From contig NZ_JAQLOI010000001.1 in NCBI RefSeq assembly GCF_028204155.1, positions 1,984,001 to 2,048,000 on the forward strand: DNA of 64,000 bases. Reading direction: 5' to 3'. The notes below the pieces were generated by a model, which did not search any database, had not been told where the DNA came from, and was given only the letters and a program-made list of their open reading frames with translations. A program made the translations under genes and the position numbers. Shown here one piece after another: positions 27,564 to 36,773 of this stretch (position 1 is its first letter; every line of letters begins with the position of its first letter). The DNA comes from Vibrio algarum. GTDB taxonomy: Bacteria > Pseudomonadota > Gammaproteobacteria > Enterobacterales > Vibrionaceae.

Positions 27564-28511
27564 TTATGCTGTTTGATTTGGATCGAGAGGGCTGATAAAT
27601 CCTTTGGGTTTCAAAGCTAACACATCGCAATTGATTTTATCAATCACATGTTCTGCTGTGTTACCTATAAATACAGCTGAAATGCCAGTTCGTCCAGTCG
27701 TTCCTAATATAACTAGACCTGCACTTAATTCTTGTACAATTGATGGTATAACGTCTTCAGGTAAACCTTGTTCTACTCTTGTGAACTCTTCATCAATACT
27801 GTGTTTTTGTCTTAGCGCTTTCATTGCTTTGAGGTGATGACCTCTTACCGCATCTGTATACGTAGTTGGATCAAACTCTGGAAGCTCAATAGTGATATTG
27901 GCAGGTGTAACAGGGTAAGAATTAACAAGATATGGTTTCGCGTCTAAACGGCCACAAAGATTTTTTACTTGCTCAACAATGCAGTCGTTTAACTCTATAT
28001 GAACGGGATTTTCAGAGCCAACGTGTACTGACGCAACAACATGCCCATTCTCAGGCCATTCGTGTTCTTTAACAAGTAAAACAGGGCAGGGAGCCTTGCG
28101 AAGCAGATGCCAATCGGTTGGTGTGAAAATGACAGATTCTAGGATGTCATGTTTTCTTGTCGCCTTGATAAGAATATCGTGTTCACCTGCGAACACTTCA
28201 CTAACTATGGCCTCATAAGGACGGTTATGCCATACAACCTTAACTTCAAAGTTAACACTATCATCGATATAGGGTTTCGCTACTTCATTCATCCAAGCAC
28301 AGCGTTGTTGTATAACGCCTTTGCGCATAGCATCCCGTTCATCTATCGATAACATAGATGTCATCTCATACGAGAAATCGTAGATGGACAAGAAAAAGGT
28401 AATGTTACTTTTTGAGACACTCTTACGCGCAAGTTGCATTGCTCTCGCTAATGCTGGTTGAGGTTCGTTGTTTACATTCGCGACGACTAAAATTTTGTTA
28501 TATATACTCAT
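27564..28511 (-). CDS. uspE: Universal stress protein UspE
   Basis: 315 residues, two tandem Usp domains (about 1-150 and 155-305). The second keeps the nucleotide-binding-type motif GTTGRTGISAVFIGNTAEHVID. E. coli UspE has 316 residues and the same place next to fnr. Cytoplasmic; linked to motility, aggregation and stress. Separated from fnr by a hairpin. Confidence 0.93.
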   Translation of the reverse strand: MSIYNKILVVANVNNEPQPALARAMQLARKSVSKSNITFFLSIYDFSYEMTSMLSIDERDAMRKGVIQQRCAWMNEVAKPYIDDSVNFEVKVVWHNRPYEAIVSEVFAGEHDILIKATRKHDILESVIFTPTDWHLLRKAPCPVLLVKEHEWPENGHVVASVHVGSENPVHIELNDCIVEQVKNLCGRLDAKPYLVNSYPVTPANITIELPEFDPTTYTDAVRGHHLKAMKALRQKHSIDEEFTRVEQGLPEDVIPSIVQELSAGLVILGTTGRTGISAVFIGNTAEHVIDKINCDVLALKPKGFISPLDPNQTA

Positions 28512-28621
28512 AACAATTCCCTTTTATAGAATGGAACCAAAGAGTTATTCAATATACTTTAACTGTAGCCTATTTGAGAAGAATAATTTAAGAAAAGAAA
28601 TGAAAGTACGGTAGAAACATG

Positions 28622-28645
28622 AAGTGGCTCATTAGAGAGCCACTT
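28622..28645 (-). terminator. Hairpin after fnr
   Basis: Perfect 9-bp stem AAGTGGCTC / GAGCCACTT with 6-nt loop, between fnr and uspE. The U-tract on the fnr-sense strand is imperfect, so termination may be partial. Confidence 0.5.
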
Positions 28646-28673
28646 GTATTTGATTTGCTTGCAATTTTTATAG

Positions 28674-29423
28674 CTACTCTTCGGTAGAGATACCAGCTAA
28701 AACTTTTAATTCATCGTGGTCTAGGATTGTAATGTATTTCCCTTTAACACTTAAAATATCAGACTTCTGAAAACGTCCAAGTAAGCGGCTAATAGTTTCA
28801 ACCGTTAATCCCAGATAATTACCGATATCACCACGAGTCATGGTTAAGCGAAACTCTCTTGGGCTGAAGCCTCGTTGCGAGAATCGAGTCGATAAGTTAA
28901 ATAAGAATGCAGCCAAACGTTCTTCCGCGTTCTTTTTAGATAGAAGCAAAATCATATCTTGGTCGCCCTTGATTTCGCTACTCATCAAACGCATGATTTG
29001 TTGACGAAGTTTAGGCATCTTCCCTGATAAATCATCTAAGATCTCATAAGGGATCTCACAAACCATTGATGTTTCAAGTGCCTGGGCAAATGAAGGGTGA
29101 GCATTACCGTTTATGGCATCAAAGCCGACTAAATCGCCTGCTAAATGGAATGCCGTAATTTGTTCGTCACCTTGTTCGGTTATCGTATAACTTTTTATGG
29201 TACCAGAACGAATCGCATAGAGAGACTTTAGGTCGTCTCCGGCTTTAAAAAGCTCCTGTCCTTTTTGGATAGGCTTTTTACGCTCGATGATCTGATCCAG
29301 CTGATCGAGCTCTGCTTCATTTAAGGTAAATGGTATGCAGAGTTGAGAAATACTACAATCTTGGCAGTGAATGGCACATCCACCGGACTGAATTCTTTTA
29401 GTTGCTGGTTTTTCTGAAATCAT
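28674..29423 (-). CDS. fnr: Oxygen-sensing transcription regulator FNR
   Basis: 249 residues from ATG 29423 (three codons inside the longest frame, whose TTG is not family-like). N-terminal cysteines C16, C20, C23 and C29 (SGGCAIHCQDCSISQLC) plus C122 (TSMVCEIP): of these C20, C23, C29 and C122 correspond to the [4Fe-4S] ligands of E. coli FNR. cAMP-fold domain, dimer helix, and recognition helix LTVETISRLLGRFQ with the E-xx-SR code for TTGAT half-sites. A global regulator of anaerobic respiration; it neighbours the cbb3 genes it commonly controls. Confidence 0.96.
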   Translation of the reverse strand: MISEKPATKRIQSGGCAIHCQDCSISQLCIPFTLNEAELDQLDQIIERKKPIQKGQELFKAGDDLKSLYAIRSGTIKSYTITEQGDEQITAFHLAGDLVGFDAINGNAHPSFAQALETSMVCEIPYEILDDLSGKMPKLRQQIMRLMSSEIKGDQDMILLLSKKNAEERLAAFLFNLSTRFSQRGFSPREFRLTMTRGDIGNYLGLTVETISRLLGRFQKSDILSVKGKYITILDHDELKVLAGISTEE

Positions 29424-29440
29424 AACTTCCAAGTCACTAT

Positions 29441-29454
29441 TTGATATACATCAA
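29441..29454. promoter_or_regulatory. Perfect FNR box in the fnr promoter
   Basis: TTGATATACATCAA fits TTGATNNNNATCAA exactly. Its edge is 17 nt upstream of the fnr start codon, so it probably overlaps the transcription start and mediates negative autoregulation, as known for E. coli fnr. Confidence 0.85.
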
Positions 29455-29522
29455 TATTTTAGCATTGCTATCGCTGAAAGGATAGTTAAATAATTAACAT
29501 ATAAATCAGTAAATTAATCAAC

Positions 29523-30353
29523 TTAAACTAATAAACTAACCGTTCCGGTTAAAATATAGATGCCGTACGATAAAAGTAAAACAGCGCCAGTTTGACGAAA
29601 ATAGACGGAATTTTTCAGCCTGTTTATGTAAGAGGCTCCTACGCCAACAAGAAGCATAGATGGTAACGTACCGATGCCAAATGCTAGCATTAACATTGCT
29701 CCATTTAGGGCGCTACCGGAAACTGCTGACCAAGTTAACGCAGAGTATACTAATCCACAGGGTAGCCACCCCCATAGCAGGCCTAATGGTAAGGCGTGAA
29801 AAGGTGTGGGTAGTGGCAGCAAGCTCCGACTGATAGGAGCGAGATACTGCCATAAATGCTGACCGAGTTTTTCTACATAAACTAAACCATGCCACCATTT
29901 ACCAATGTAAAGAGCAAGAATAATCATGACTATAGCCGACAACACTCTTAACCAATTTAAAATGGCGTAGTCCGATACGAGTGCTGCAGCGTTGGAAACG
30001 GTGCCACCGACAAAGGCACCAGCAACGACATAGCTGATTAAACGCCCCATATTATAAAGGATAGTGGTCAGTGCGCGGTTGGACTTAGTCACAGTGTTAA
30101 TGCTCATAGCCGAAGCAATTCCGCCACACATACCGATACAGTGTGCAGAACCTAAAACTCCAACTATCAACGCTCCTATCCAATCACTTGTGAGCATTTT
30201 TTTCTTATCTAATTCGTCATCATCAAACAAGACATTTTGACCTTGGCGTTCAAGATCTTCAAATTGTTCACTTTTTACCGCCCATAAAAAAATACCTACG
30301 GCGATACACACGAAGACAACGGCTATTGGTATCAATATATACAAACTACCCAT
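29523..30353 (-). CDS. CcoS joined to a SafE/TauE-type membrane protein
   Basis: 276 residues in two unlike parts. Residues 1-48 are CcoS (one TM, then WAVKSEQFEDLERQGQNVLFDDDE), a cbb3 oxidase maturation factor. From MLTSDWIGALIVGVLGSAHCIGMCGG onward it is the sulfite exporter/cytochrome biogenesis family (DUF-SafE type, six TMs, GMCGG and WGWLPCGLVYSAL motifs) usually encoded as the separate next gene. The junction codons are AAG AAA AAA ATG, with seven A at 30197-30203 (complement). One base more or less would end ccoS within about a dozen codons and leave the ATG as a separate start. The fusion may be real or a homopolymer miscall. It overlaps the ccoI end by 8 nt. Confidence 0.8.
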   Translation of the reverse strand: MGSLYILIPIAVVFVCIAVGIFLWAVKSEQFEDLERQGQNVLFDDDELDKKKMLTSDWIGALIVGVLGSAHCIGMCGGIASAMSINTVTKSNRALTTILYNMGRLISYVVAGAFVGGTVSNAAALVSDYAILNWLRVLSAIVMIILALYIGKWWHGLVYVEKLGQHLWQYLAPISRSLLPLPTPFHALPLGLLWGWLPCGLVYSALTWSAVSGSALNGAMLMLAFGIGTLPSMLLVGVGASYINRLKNSVYFRQTGAVLLLSYGIYILTGTVSLLV

Positions 30354-32715
30354 CTTTTTTTAACAACCTTAGTGAATTTGTAACGACAATAATTGAACTT
30401 GCAGACATGCCTACAACCGCAATATAGGGGGCCACATACCCGGTTACAGCAAGTGGGAGTATTAATAGATTATAACCTAATGACCAGGCAAGGTTTTGCC
30501 TAATTATTTTTCGAGTGTTCAAGGCAAGATTTCGAGCGCTTATAATTTTGCTCAATTTATCACCAAGCAATACAACGTCAGCTGAAGCCTTTGCGACATC
30601 TGTTCCGCCACCCATTGCAATTGATAAATGAGCGCCAGATAACGTTGGTGCGTCATTTATTCCATCACCTACCATGAGTGTAATATCGTCTTTTCCTAAG
30701 GTTCGTAAATAAGCGAGTTTGTCTTCTGGAGTCGCATCCGCAACAACGGTATCCATGTTGATTTTTGTTGCTACTTTATTCGCGTTTATCAATGAGTCTC
30801 CGGTTAAAAGTGTCGTCTTAACACCAAGAGTATGAAGTTGAGCAATAAAAGTTTTACTCTCATCTCTTATGGGATCACTGTAACTGAATGTCGCGACATG
30901 CACATCGTCTACTGAAAGAAAAATGGAAGAGGGAACCGACAGATTCTCGTTGCCAAGTACAAACTTAGCGTTACCTATTTTGCATGTCTTTTCTTGCCAT
31001 ACTCCTTGGATACCAAAGCCGATAACGTTTTTTACCTCAGTAATAATCGCGTTATTTGTACTGACCTGTTTAAAAGCTTTTGCTATAGGATGATTGGCGT
31101 GCTCTTCTAATGCAGCAGCGATTGATAAGCAAGTTTCTTTATCGTAAACAGAATAGAGGGAAACATCATCGATTCGAATTTCGCCCTTGGTTAATGTGCC
31201 TGTTTTGTCGATCACCAAGTGGTTAATTTTACAAAAAGTTTCTATTACATGCGCTTTACGAAGCAATAAGCCTAAATCACCCATCCTTGATGTTGCGCAT
31301 GTGATAGCGGTTGGTGTAGCGAGTGACAATGCACAAGGGCAGGTGGCTACTAAAACAGAGAGCATTATCCAAAATGCATCTTCTGGTTGATGCTGCTGCC
31401 AATATAACCAAGTTGCGAAAGCGATGGTTAAAATGGCCCCCACAAAATATCTCGCAATAACGTCAGCTATTTGAGCTATTTTCGGTTTTGACATCTGCGC
31501 TTCATCTTGAAGACGTACGATACTGGCCAACATCGATTCAGCTTTGGTCGCCGTCACATTTAGCTCAAATACCTCGTCAGTGTTGATACTACCAGCGTAA
31601 ACGAGGTCGCCAACAGATTTAACAACCGGAATGGCTTCGCCAGTAAGCATAGATTCATCAACATGAATACGACCACTAATTATAATTCCATCTGCCGGTA
31701 TGTGCTCACCAGGTAAGACTCGAATTTTGTCTCCAGGTTGGAGAACTCGCACAGGCACTTGAGTTCCATCTATTTTGGTTGCCATAGCGGGAATCAATTT
31801 AAGAAGGTTGGCACTTGCAGCCGCTGCTTTTCTTCTTGCTCTCATTTCTAAAAAGCGACCAAGTAACAAGAAAAATGTAAACATTGAAACAGATTCAAAG
31901 AATACTTCACCTTTTTCCTGCACTGTTGCAACGACACTGGCCACATAGGCAAAGATCAAAGCGATAGAAACAGGGACATCCATCCCTAATGTGCGACCCT
32001 TTATGCTACGCCATGCGTTTAAATAGAATGGTAACGCAGAATAAACTAGTACTGGGGTGGCAAATAGCAAACTTACGATACGCAAATATTGCTTGAATTC
32101 AGAATCAAGATCACTAAAGACTTCAAAATATAGAGCGACTGCAAGCATCATTACTTGCATGGAGGCAAGACCAGCTACACCTAAACGATATAAATATTGT
32201 TTCATCGATTGGTGGTAGTTAGCTTCATGTGCATCCGCTTCGAATGGAGCCGCTTTATAGCCGAGATTATGGATGTACGAGAGCAGGTCACTCAGTTTTG
32301 TTTCAGTATTATCCCAGCTTAATATCGCTCTATTAGTGGTGGTATTAACTCGAATTGAATTAACCCCGGTTTTATCGTTTATCTGTTTTTCAATTAGCCA
32401 AGCACAAGCAGCACAAGTGACCCCCTCTAAAGAGAGCGTCACTTCGGATGCATTATCATTTTTTCGTACAAATTCAGACTGAACGTCTTCATTGTCATAG
32501 TTTATAAGCGCTTTTAGTTGTTCTGGTACAAGATCCGCTTTTTCTGCCATTTCAGTTCGATATTGATAATAACTCACTAAGCCACTATCAATAATTGTTT
32601 GAGCCACTGCTTGGCAGCCAGGGCAACACATTTTTCGAGGTTCATCTAGTATTTCTACAATAAAATCCGTGTTCGCTGGTACATCTTCACCGCAGTGATA
32701 ACACGAGTGTTTCAT
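30346..32715 (-). CDS. ccoI: Copper-translocating P1B-type ATPase CcoI (FixI)
   Basis: 789 residues. N-terminal cysteine-rich segment CYHCGED...CCPGC (5-34), heavy-metal domain GVTCAAC (C101, C104), TM copper motif CPC 459-461, TGE 358-360, phosphorylation motif DKTGT 503-507, HP 542-543, GDGIND 683-688. Supplies copper for the CuB site of cbb3 oxidase. Lies in fixH-ccoI-ccoS order. A variant of the CopA family with the FixI-type N-terminus. Confidence 0.94.
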   Translation of the reverse strand: MKHSCYHCGEDVPANTDFIVEILDEPRKMCCPGCQAVAQTIIDSGLVSYYQYRTEMAEKADLVPEQLKALINYDNEDVQSEFVRKNDNASEVTLSLEGVTCAACAWLIEKQINDKTGVNSIRVNTTTNRAILSWDNTETKLSDLLSYIHNLGYKAAPFEADAHEANYHQSMKQYLYRLGVAGLASMQVMMLAVALYFEVFSDLDSEFKQYLRIVSLLFATPVLVYSALPFYLNAWRSIKGRTLGMDVPVSIALIFAYVASVVATVQEKGEVFFESVSMFTFFLLLGRFLEMRARRKAAAASANLLKLIPAMATKIDGTQVPVRVLQPGDKIRVLPGEHIPADGIIISGRIHVDESMLTGEAIPVVKSVGDLVYAGSINTDEVFELNVTATKAESMLASIVRLQDEAQMSKPKIAQIADVIARYFVGAILTIAFATWLYWQQHQPEDAFWIMLSVLVATCPCALSLATPTAITCATSRMGDLGLLLRKAHVIETFCKINHLVIDKTGTLTKGEIRIDDVSLYSVYDKETCLSIAAALEEHANHPIAKAFKQVSTNNAIITEVKNVIGFGIQGVWQEKTCKIGNAKFVLGNENLSVPSSIFLSVDDVHVATFSYSDPIRDESKTFIAQLHTLGVKTTLLTGDSLINANKVATKINMDTVVADATPEDKLAYLRTLGKDDITLMVGDGINDAPTLSGAHLSIAMGGGTDVAKASADVVLLGDKLSKIISARNLALNTRKIIRQNLAWSLGYNLLILPLAVTGYVAPYIAVVGMSASSIIVVTNSLRLLKKDG

Positions 32716-32730
32716 AGTGATTCTCAGTTG

Positions 32731-33210
32731 TTAGTTAGCAAGAAGGACTGGACTAGCAGCAGGGAAGGATATTTTCCCTTGTAATAACCATTCTTGTGTA
32801 TGTGGTTGTACTTCTATAAACCATGGGCCGCTAAGTTCACGATCTAAGTTGATTCGGTAATACCCATAGGCATCGGAGCTGGCAACTTTTTGGAAATCTC
32901 TGTCTGCAAGCGTTCTATGAGTGAATATTACGGTGAGCGCTGGATAGACCTCAAGTTCACCTTTATCAAATTTTATAGTAACCATATCCGAGTTGGATGA
33001 GACGCTAGCAGATAGACCAATAGAGCTAGCTTGTTTAATTTTAGAAAGGTCTATATTTATTCCTTTGCCTTTTTTGTAATAGTCTTCGGCAACGAGAGAA
33101 ACTGAGTTCTGGGAGGCAATGATTAGGGTTGTAATGCCGGCTATCACTACACATAAAGGCAATGTAATTAGAAACCACGGCCAGAATTGTTTATACCAAG
33201 GTTTTATCAT
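32731..33210 (-). CDS. fixH: FixH/CcoH family cbb3 oxidase assembly protein
   Basis: 159 residues from ATG 33210 (MIKPWYKQFWPW), with SD GAG; an in-frame TTG six codons upstream is less likely. One N-terminal TM (FLITLPLCVVIAGITTLIIA), then VAEDYYKKGKGINIDLSKI, the FixH hallmark, and a periplasmic beta domain ending in GPWFIEVQP...WLLQG. Needed for assembly or stability of cbb3 oxidase. First gene of fixH-ccoI-ccoS after the oxidase terminator. Confidence 0.9.
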   Translation of the reverse strand: MIKPWYKQFWPWFLITLPLCVVIAGITTLIIASQNSVSLVAEDYYKKGKGINIDLSKIKQASSIGLSASVSSNSDMVTIKFDKGELEVYPALTVIFTHRTLADRDFQKVASSDAYGYYRINLDRELSGPWFIEVQPHTQEWLLQGKISFPAASPVLLAN

Positions 33211-33254
33211 GTGAATCTCAATGGGCAATGTCTGTAAGACAGAAAGAGGTTATT

Positions 33255-33287
33255 ATAAAAAAGAATAGCCCCAAAAGCAGGGGCTAT
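33255..33287 (-). terminator. Terminator of ccoNOQP
   Basis: Stem ATAGCCCC / GGGGCTAT, 7-nt loop, followed on the minus strand by TTCTTTTTT. It separates the oxidase structural genes from fixH. Confidence 0.85.
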
Positions 33288-33301
33288 ATCTTAGAAGTGG
33301 A

Positions 33302-34276
33302 TTATTTATCCGTGTTGCTTAAGCTCCAAACATAAGAGGCGACAAGTTGTACTTTCTCTTCTCCTAGTATGTCTTTCCAAGCTGGCATAACACCTTGACG
33401 GCCATTGGCTACTGTTGCAGTTACTTCTGCTCGAGAATCACCAAATAACCAGTCATTATCAGTTAAGTCAGGTGCACCTAATGCAGGATTACCCTTACCG
33501 TCAGTCCCGTGACAAGCTGCACAAACAACAAAGCGTTGTTTACCAGCAGCGGCCTCACGTGCATTGACTTTACGACCAGCAAGCCCCAACGTATAAGTGA
33601 CGACTTCTTTAACGCCTTGTTCACCTAATGCATCTCCCCAAGCTGGCATAGCACCAATTCGACCATTCATGATAGTCGTTAGGATAGCTTCAGGTTCACC
33701 GCCATACAGCCAAGCTTTATCCGTTAGGTTAGGGAATCCAATTTGTCCCCTTGCATCTGAACCATGACATTGAGAACAGTTTTGTAGGAACAAACGTTGA
33801 CCAACTTTAAGCGCTTCAGAATCTGTCGCTATTTCAGGGATAGAACGTAATTCACCATTTGAGTTATAGGCAAGTTTGTTGAAAGCTTCACCATAGAATG
33901 TATTTGCTTCGTCCAATGCTCTAGCATATTCATCTAGTGTTTGGTTCGCATGTGCTTGCGCAATATGCGCACGAGACTCTTCTATGTTTTTCACCTCTTG
34001 ATTAGAACTAGTCCAACCAAGAAGGCCTTTAAAGCTACCCAAACCTGGGAATAATGCCAAATAAATAATGGTAAAAATGAACGTGCCAATAAATAGAAAG
34101 CTCCACCATTTTGGTAGTGGGTTGTTTAGCTCTCTAATACCGTCATACTCGTGATCCATCTCGGCGCCTTCTTCGACACCAGTGTTGTTCTTTAAGGCCC
34201 AAGCCAAAATCACAGCGCAAAAAACTAACGTGACTACTGTGAGAATGATAATCCACGCACTCCAAAATGACGTCAT
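33302..34276 (-). CDS. ccoP: cbb3-type cytochrome c oxidase subunit III, diheme CcoP
   Basis: 324 residues. N-terminal TMs about 6-27 and 60-77, the second preceded by DGIRELNNPLPKWW, then two cytochrome c domains with CSQCH (C167, C170, H171) and CAACH (C252, C255, H256). It passes electrons from soluble cytochrome c to CcoO/CcoN. The ATG shares one base with the ccoQ stop. Confidence 0.95.
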   Translation of the reverse strand: MTSFWSAWIIILTVVTLVFCAVILAWALKNNTGVEEGAEMDHEYDGIRELNNPLPKWWSFLFIGTFIFTIIYLALFPGLGSFKGLLGWTSSNQEVKNIEESRAHIAQAHANQTLDEYARALDEANTFYGEAFNKLAYNSNGELRSIPEIATDSEALKVGQRLFLQNCSQCHGSDARGQIGFPNLTDKAWLYGGEPEAILTTIMNGRIGAMPAWGDALGEQGVKEVVTYTLGLAGRKVNAREAAAGKQRFVVCAACHGTDGKGNPALGAPDLTDNDWLFGDSRAEVTATVANGRQGVMPAWKDILGEEKVQLVASYVWSLSNTDK

Positions 34277-34452
34277 TATTTGCTTACTCCTTTATTATTT
34301 TTGGTTGTCGTCGTTTGTTCATCAGCAAACACCAAGTTTGCATCCTCTTCAAAGCGAGCTTTACGATTTTTACCGAAAGCCCACCAAACGACCCCAAAAA
34401 AGCTAACAAATAGCACAACGGTCCAGATGGAATGGAAAGTAGCTATACTCAT
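34276..34452 (-). CDS. ccoQ: cbb3 oxidase small subunit CcoQ (FixQ)
   Basis: 58 residues from the second ATG (MSIATFHSIWTVVLFVSFFGVVWWAFGKNRKARFEED). The SD GGAGG is 7 nt upstream of this ATG and too close to the first ATG two codons earlier. One TM and a charged cytoplasmic tail. It stabilises the CcoNOP complex. Confidence 0.92.
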   Translation of the reverse strand: MSIATFHSIWTVVLFVSFFGVVWWAFGKNRKARFEEDANLVFADEQTTTTKNNKGVSK

Positions 34453-34464
34453 ATGCATTCCTCC

Positions 34465-35085
34465 TTATTTCATCGCGTGGCCGAGAGATTGAAGATAGGC
34501 AATAAGCGCATCCATCTCGGTTTTACCAACGACTTCAGATTTAGCGTTTGCAATTTGGTCATCAGTATATGGCACACCAAATTGATCGCGGAACAAGGTT
34601 AGCTTAGCTTGAATTAACTCGCCATCTAACACGTTTTCAGCTAACCAAGGAAACCCTGGCATGTTGGATTCTGGCACCAAAGCTCTTGGATCCAACAAAT
34701 GCACTCGGTGCCATTCATCAGAATAACGTCCACCTACACGAGCCAAATCTGGTCCAGTACGCTTAGAGCCCCACAAGAAAGGATGTTCCCAAACACTTTC
34801 GCCAGCAACAGAGTAGTGACCGTAGCGTTCTGTCTCTGAGCGGAATGGACGAATCATTTGGCTATGGCAAACGCTACAACCTTCTCGGATGTAGAGGTCA
34901 CGACCTTCCATTTGCAGTGCTGTATAGGGCTTTAGATTATCCACAGGTTCGTTAACTTGCTTTTGAAAAAACAGTGGCACAATTTCCACTAAAGCACCGA
35001 AGCTGATCGCTATTATAATTAAAATCGCTAGCAAACCGACGTTCCGTTCGACTAGATCATGGCGATTATTTGAGTTTGAACTCAT
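34465..35085 (-). CDS. ccoO: cbb3-type oxidase subunit II, monoheme CcoO
   Basis: 206 residues. N-terminal TM (LLAILIIIAISFGALVEIVPLFF), heme c motif CSVCH (C70, C73, H74) followed by SQMIRPFRSE, and an axial Met candidate in ESNMPGFPWL. Lies 12 nt after ccoN. Confidence 0.95.
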   Translation of the reverse strand: MSSNSNNRHDLVERNVGLLAILIIIAISFGALVEIVPLFFQKQVNEPVDNLKPYTALQMEGRDLYIREGCSVCHSQMIRPFRSETERYGHYSVAGESVWEHPFLWGSKRTGPDLARVGGRYSDEWHRVHLLDPRALVPESNMPGFPWLAENVLDGELIQAKLTLFRDQFGVPYTDDQIANAKSEVVGKTEMDALIAYLQSLGHAMK

Positions 35086-35097
35086 TAATCAATCTCC

Positions 35098-36525
35098 TTA
35101 TGCCGGTTGCTCGATAGCTTTTAAACTATCTTCAGGTGCAGTAATGGTTTTATAAGCGTTATAAGCTAGCAAGAACATACCTGATAGGAAAATAAAGCCA
35201 CCAATGAAACGTACTGTATAGAACGGATAAGATGCCTGTACTGACTCAACGAAACTATACGTTAACGTACCGTCTGCGTTGACTGCACGCCACATTAAGC
35301 CTTGCATTACGCCTGAAATCCACATAGCAACAATATAAAGTACAGTACCTATGGTAGCTAACCAGAAATGAACGTTGATTAAGCTAACAGAATACATTCT
35401 TTCTTGACCAAATAGTTTTGGTATCAAGTGATAGACAGCACCGATAGACACCATCGCTACCCAACCGAGCGCACCAGAGTGTACGTGACCGACTGTCCAA
35501 TCTGTGTAGTGGGATAGGGCGTTAACCGTCTTAATGGCCATCATTGGGCCTTCAAACGTTGACATGCCATAGAATGAAAGAGAGACAACCATGAAACGTA
35601 AAATAGGGTCATAACGCAATTTATGCCATGCACCTGATAGCGTCATAATACCGTTGATCATACCACCCCAAGAAGGAGCAAATAGAACCAGCGACATCAC
35701 CATTCCAAGAGATTGAGTCCAGTCAGGTAATGCTGTGTAGTGTAAATGGTGTGGACCAGCCCAAATGTACAAAGACACTAAAGCCCAGAAGTGAACAATA
35801 GATAAACGATATGAATAAACCGGACGTCCAGCTTGCTTAGGTACAAAGTAATACATCATTCCTAAGAAACCAGCGGTTAGTAGAAAACCTACTGCGTTAT
35901 GACCATACCACCACTGTATCATCGCATCTGTCGCTCCAGAATATAATGAGTAAGATTTACCCATCGATACTGGGATAGCTAAACTATTAACAATATGCAA
36001 AACGGCGACAGTTAAAATAAACGCACCGAAAAACCAGTTAGCAACGTATATATGCGATGTCTTTCGTTTGACCAAAGTGCCAAAAAACACGATAGCGTAA
36101 GCGACCCAAACGACAGCAATCAGGATATCGATTGGCCATTCAAGTTCCGCATATTCTTTACTAGTTGTATACCCAAGAGGGAGTGTGATGGCAGCGAGTA
36201 ATATAACAGTTTGCCATCCCCAGAAAGTGAAGGGTACGAGAATTCCGCCAAACAAACGTGTTTGGCATGTACGTTGAACTACATAATATGAAGTTGCAAA
36301 CAAGGCGCTGGTACCAAACGCAAAAATTACAGCGTTAGTATGTAGCGGGCGTAAACGACTGTAGGTTAACCACGGCGTATCAAAGTTTAGCTGTGGCCAA
36401 ACTAACTGAGCAGCAATCAACACACCGACAGACATACCGACGATTCCCCATAGTATGGTAACTAGGGTGAATTGACGTACGACTGTATAGTTATAGTTGT
36501 GCTCAAGTTGTTGTACTTGGCTCAT
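35098..36525 (-). CDS. ccoN: cbb3-type cytochrome c oxidase catalytic subunit CcoN
   Basis: 475 residues, about 12 TMs, heme-copper oxidase fold. Metal-ligand histidines are in LRPLHTNAVIFAFG, WWYGHNAVGF, AGPHHLHYTALPDW and VGHVHSGALGW. It reduces O2 with high affinity at heme b3-CuB and pumps protons. First gene of ccoNOQP. Confidence 0.96.
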   Translation of the reverse strand: MSQVQQLEHNYNYTVVRQFTLVTILWGIVGMSVGVLIAAQLVWPQLNFDTPWLTYSRLRPLHTNAVIFAFGTSALFATSYYVVQRTCQTRLFGGILVPFTFWGWQTVILLAAITLPLGYTTSKEYAELEWPIDILIAVVWVAYAIVFFGTLVKRKTSHIYVANWFFGAFILTVAVLHIVNSLAIPVSMGKSYSLYSGATDAMIQWWYGHNAVGFLLTAGFLGMMYYFVPKQAGRPVYSYRLSIVHFWALVSLYIWAGPHHLHYTALPDWTQSLGMVMSLVLFAPSWGGMINGIMTLSGAWHKLRYDPILRFMVVSLSFYGMSTFEGPMMAIKTVNALSHYTDWTVGHVHSGALGWVAMVSIGAVYHLIPKLFGQERMYSVSLINVHFWLATIGTVLYIVAMWISGVMQGLMWRAVNADGTLTYSFVESVQASYPFYTVRFIGGFIFLSGMFLLAYNAYKTITAPEDSLKAIEQPA

Positions 36526-36705
36526 TATATTTCTTCCAATTTTAAAGTGACTATTTGCTTTTTATCGACTTTGTGTCGTAATACATTCCTAAAAGTGATG
36601 AAAAAACCCGCAATCTATCTTACTGTTCTATCAAAACACTGTTTGGAATGGATTTTTCACACGACATGATAATGTAATTAACATTTTAATGACAACGATT
36701 TAACC

Positions 36706-36723
36706 TGCAATTTTCACATTGCA
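36706..36723. promoter_or_regulatory. Inverted repeat between ccoN and the 123-residue gene
   Basis: TGCAAT-TTTCAC-ATTGCA: perfect 6-bp arms around a 6-nt spacer, 51 nt upstream of the rightward gene. Possible operator for an unidentified regulator. Confidence 0.3.
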
Positions 36724-36773
36724 AGATCATTTATTACTAAAAGTTTGAAGCTTGTTACATGAGAATATAAAAA

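Noticed and set aside
31323..31335. Possible second matS (GTGACAATGCACA)
   Set aside because: Only the left half matches; the right half differs at four positions from the consensus.
36555..36568. FNR-like box (TTGCTTTTTATCGA) before ccoN
   Set aside because: Two mismatches to consensus, and only 30 nt from the start codon, too close to activate ccoN.
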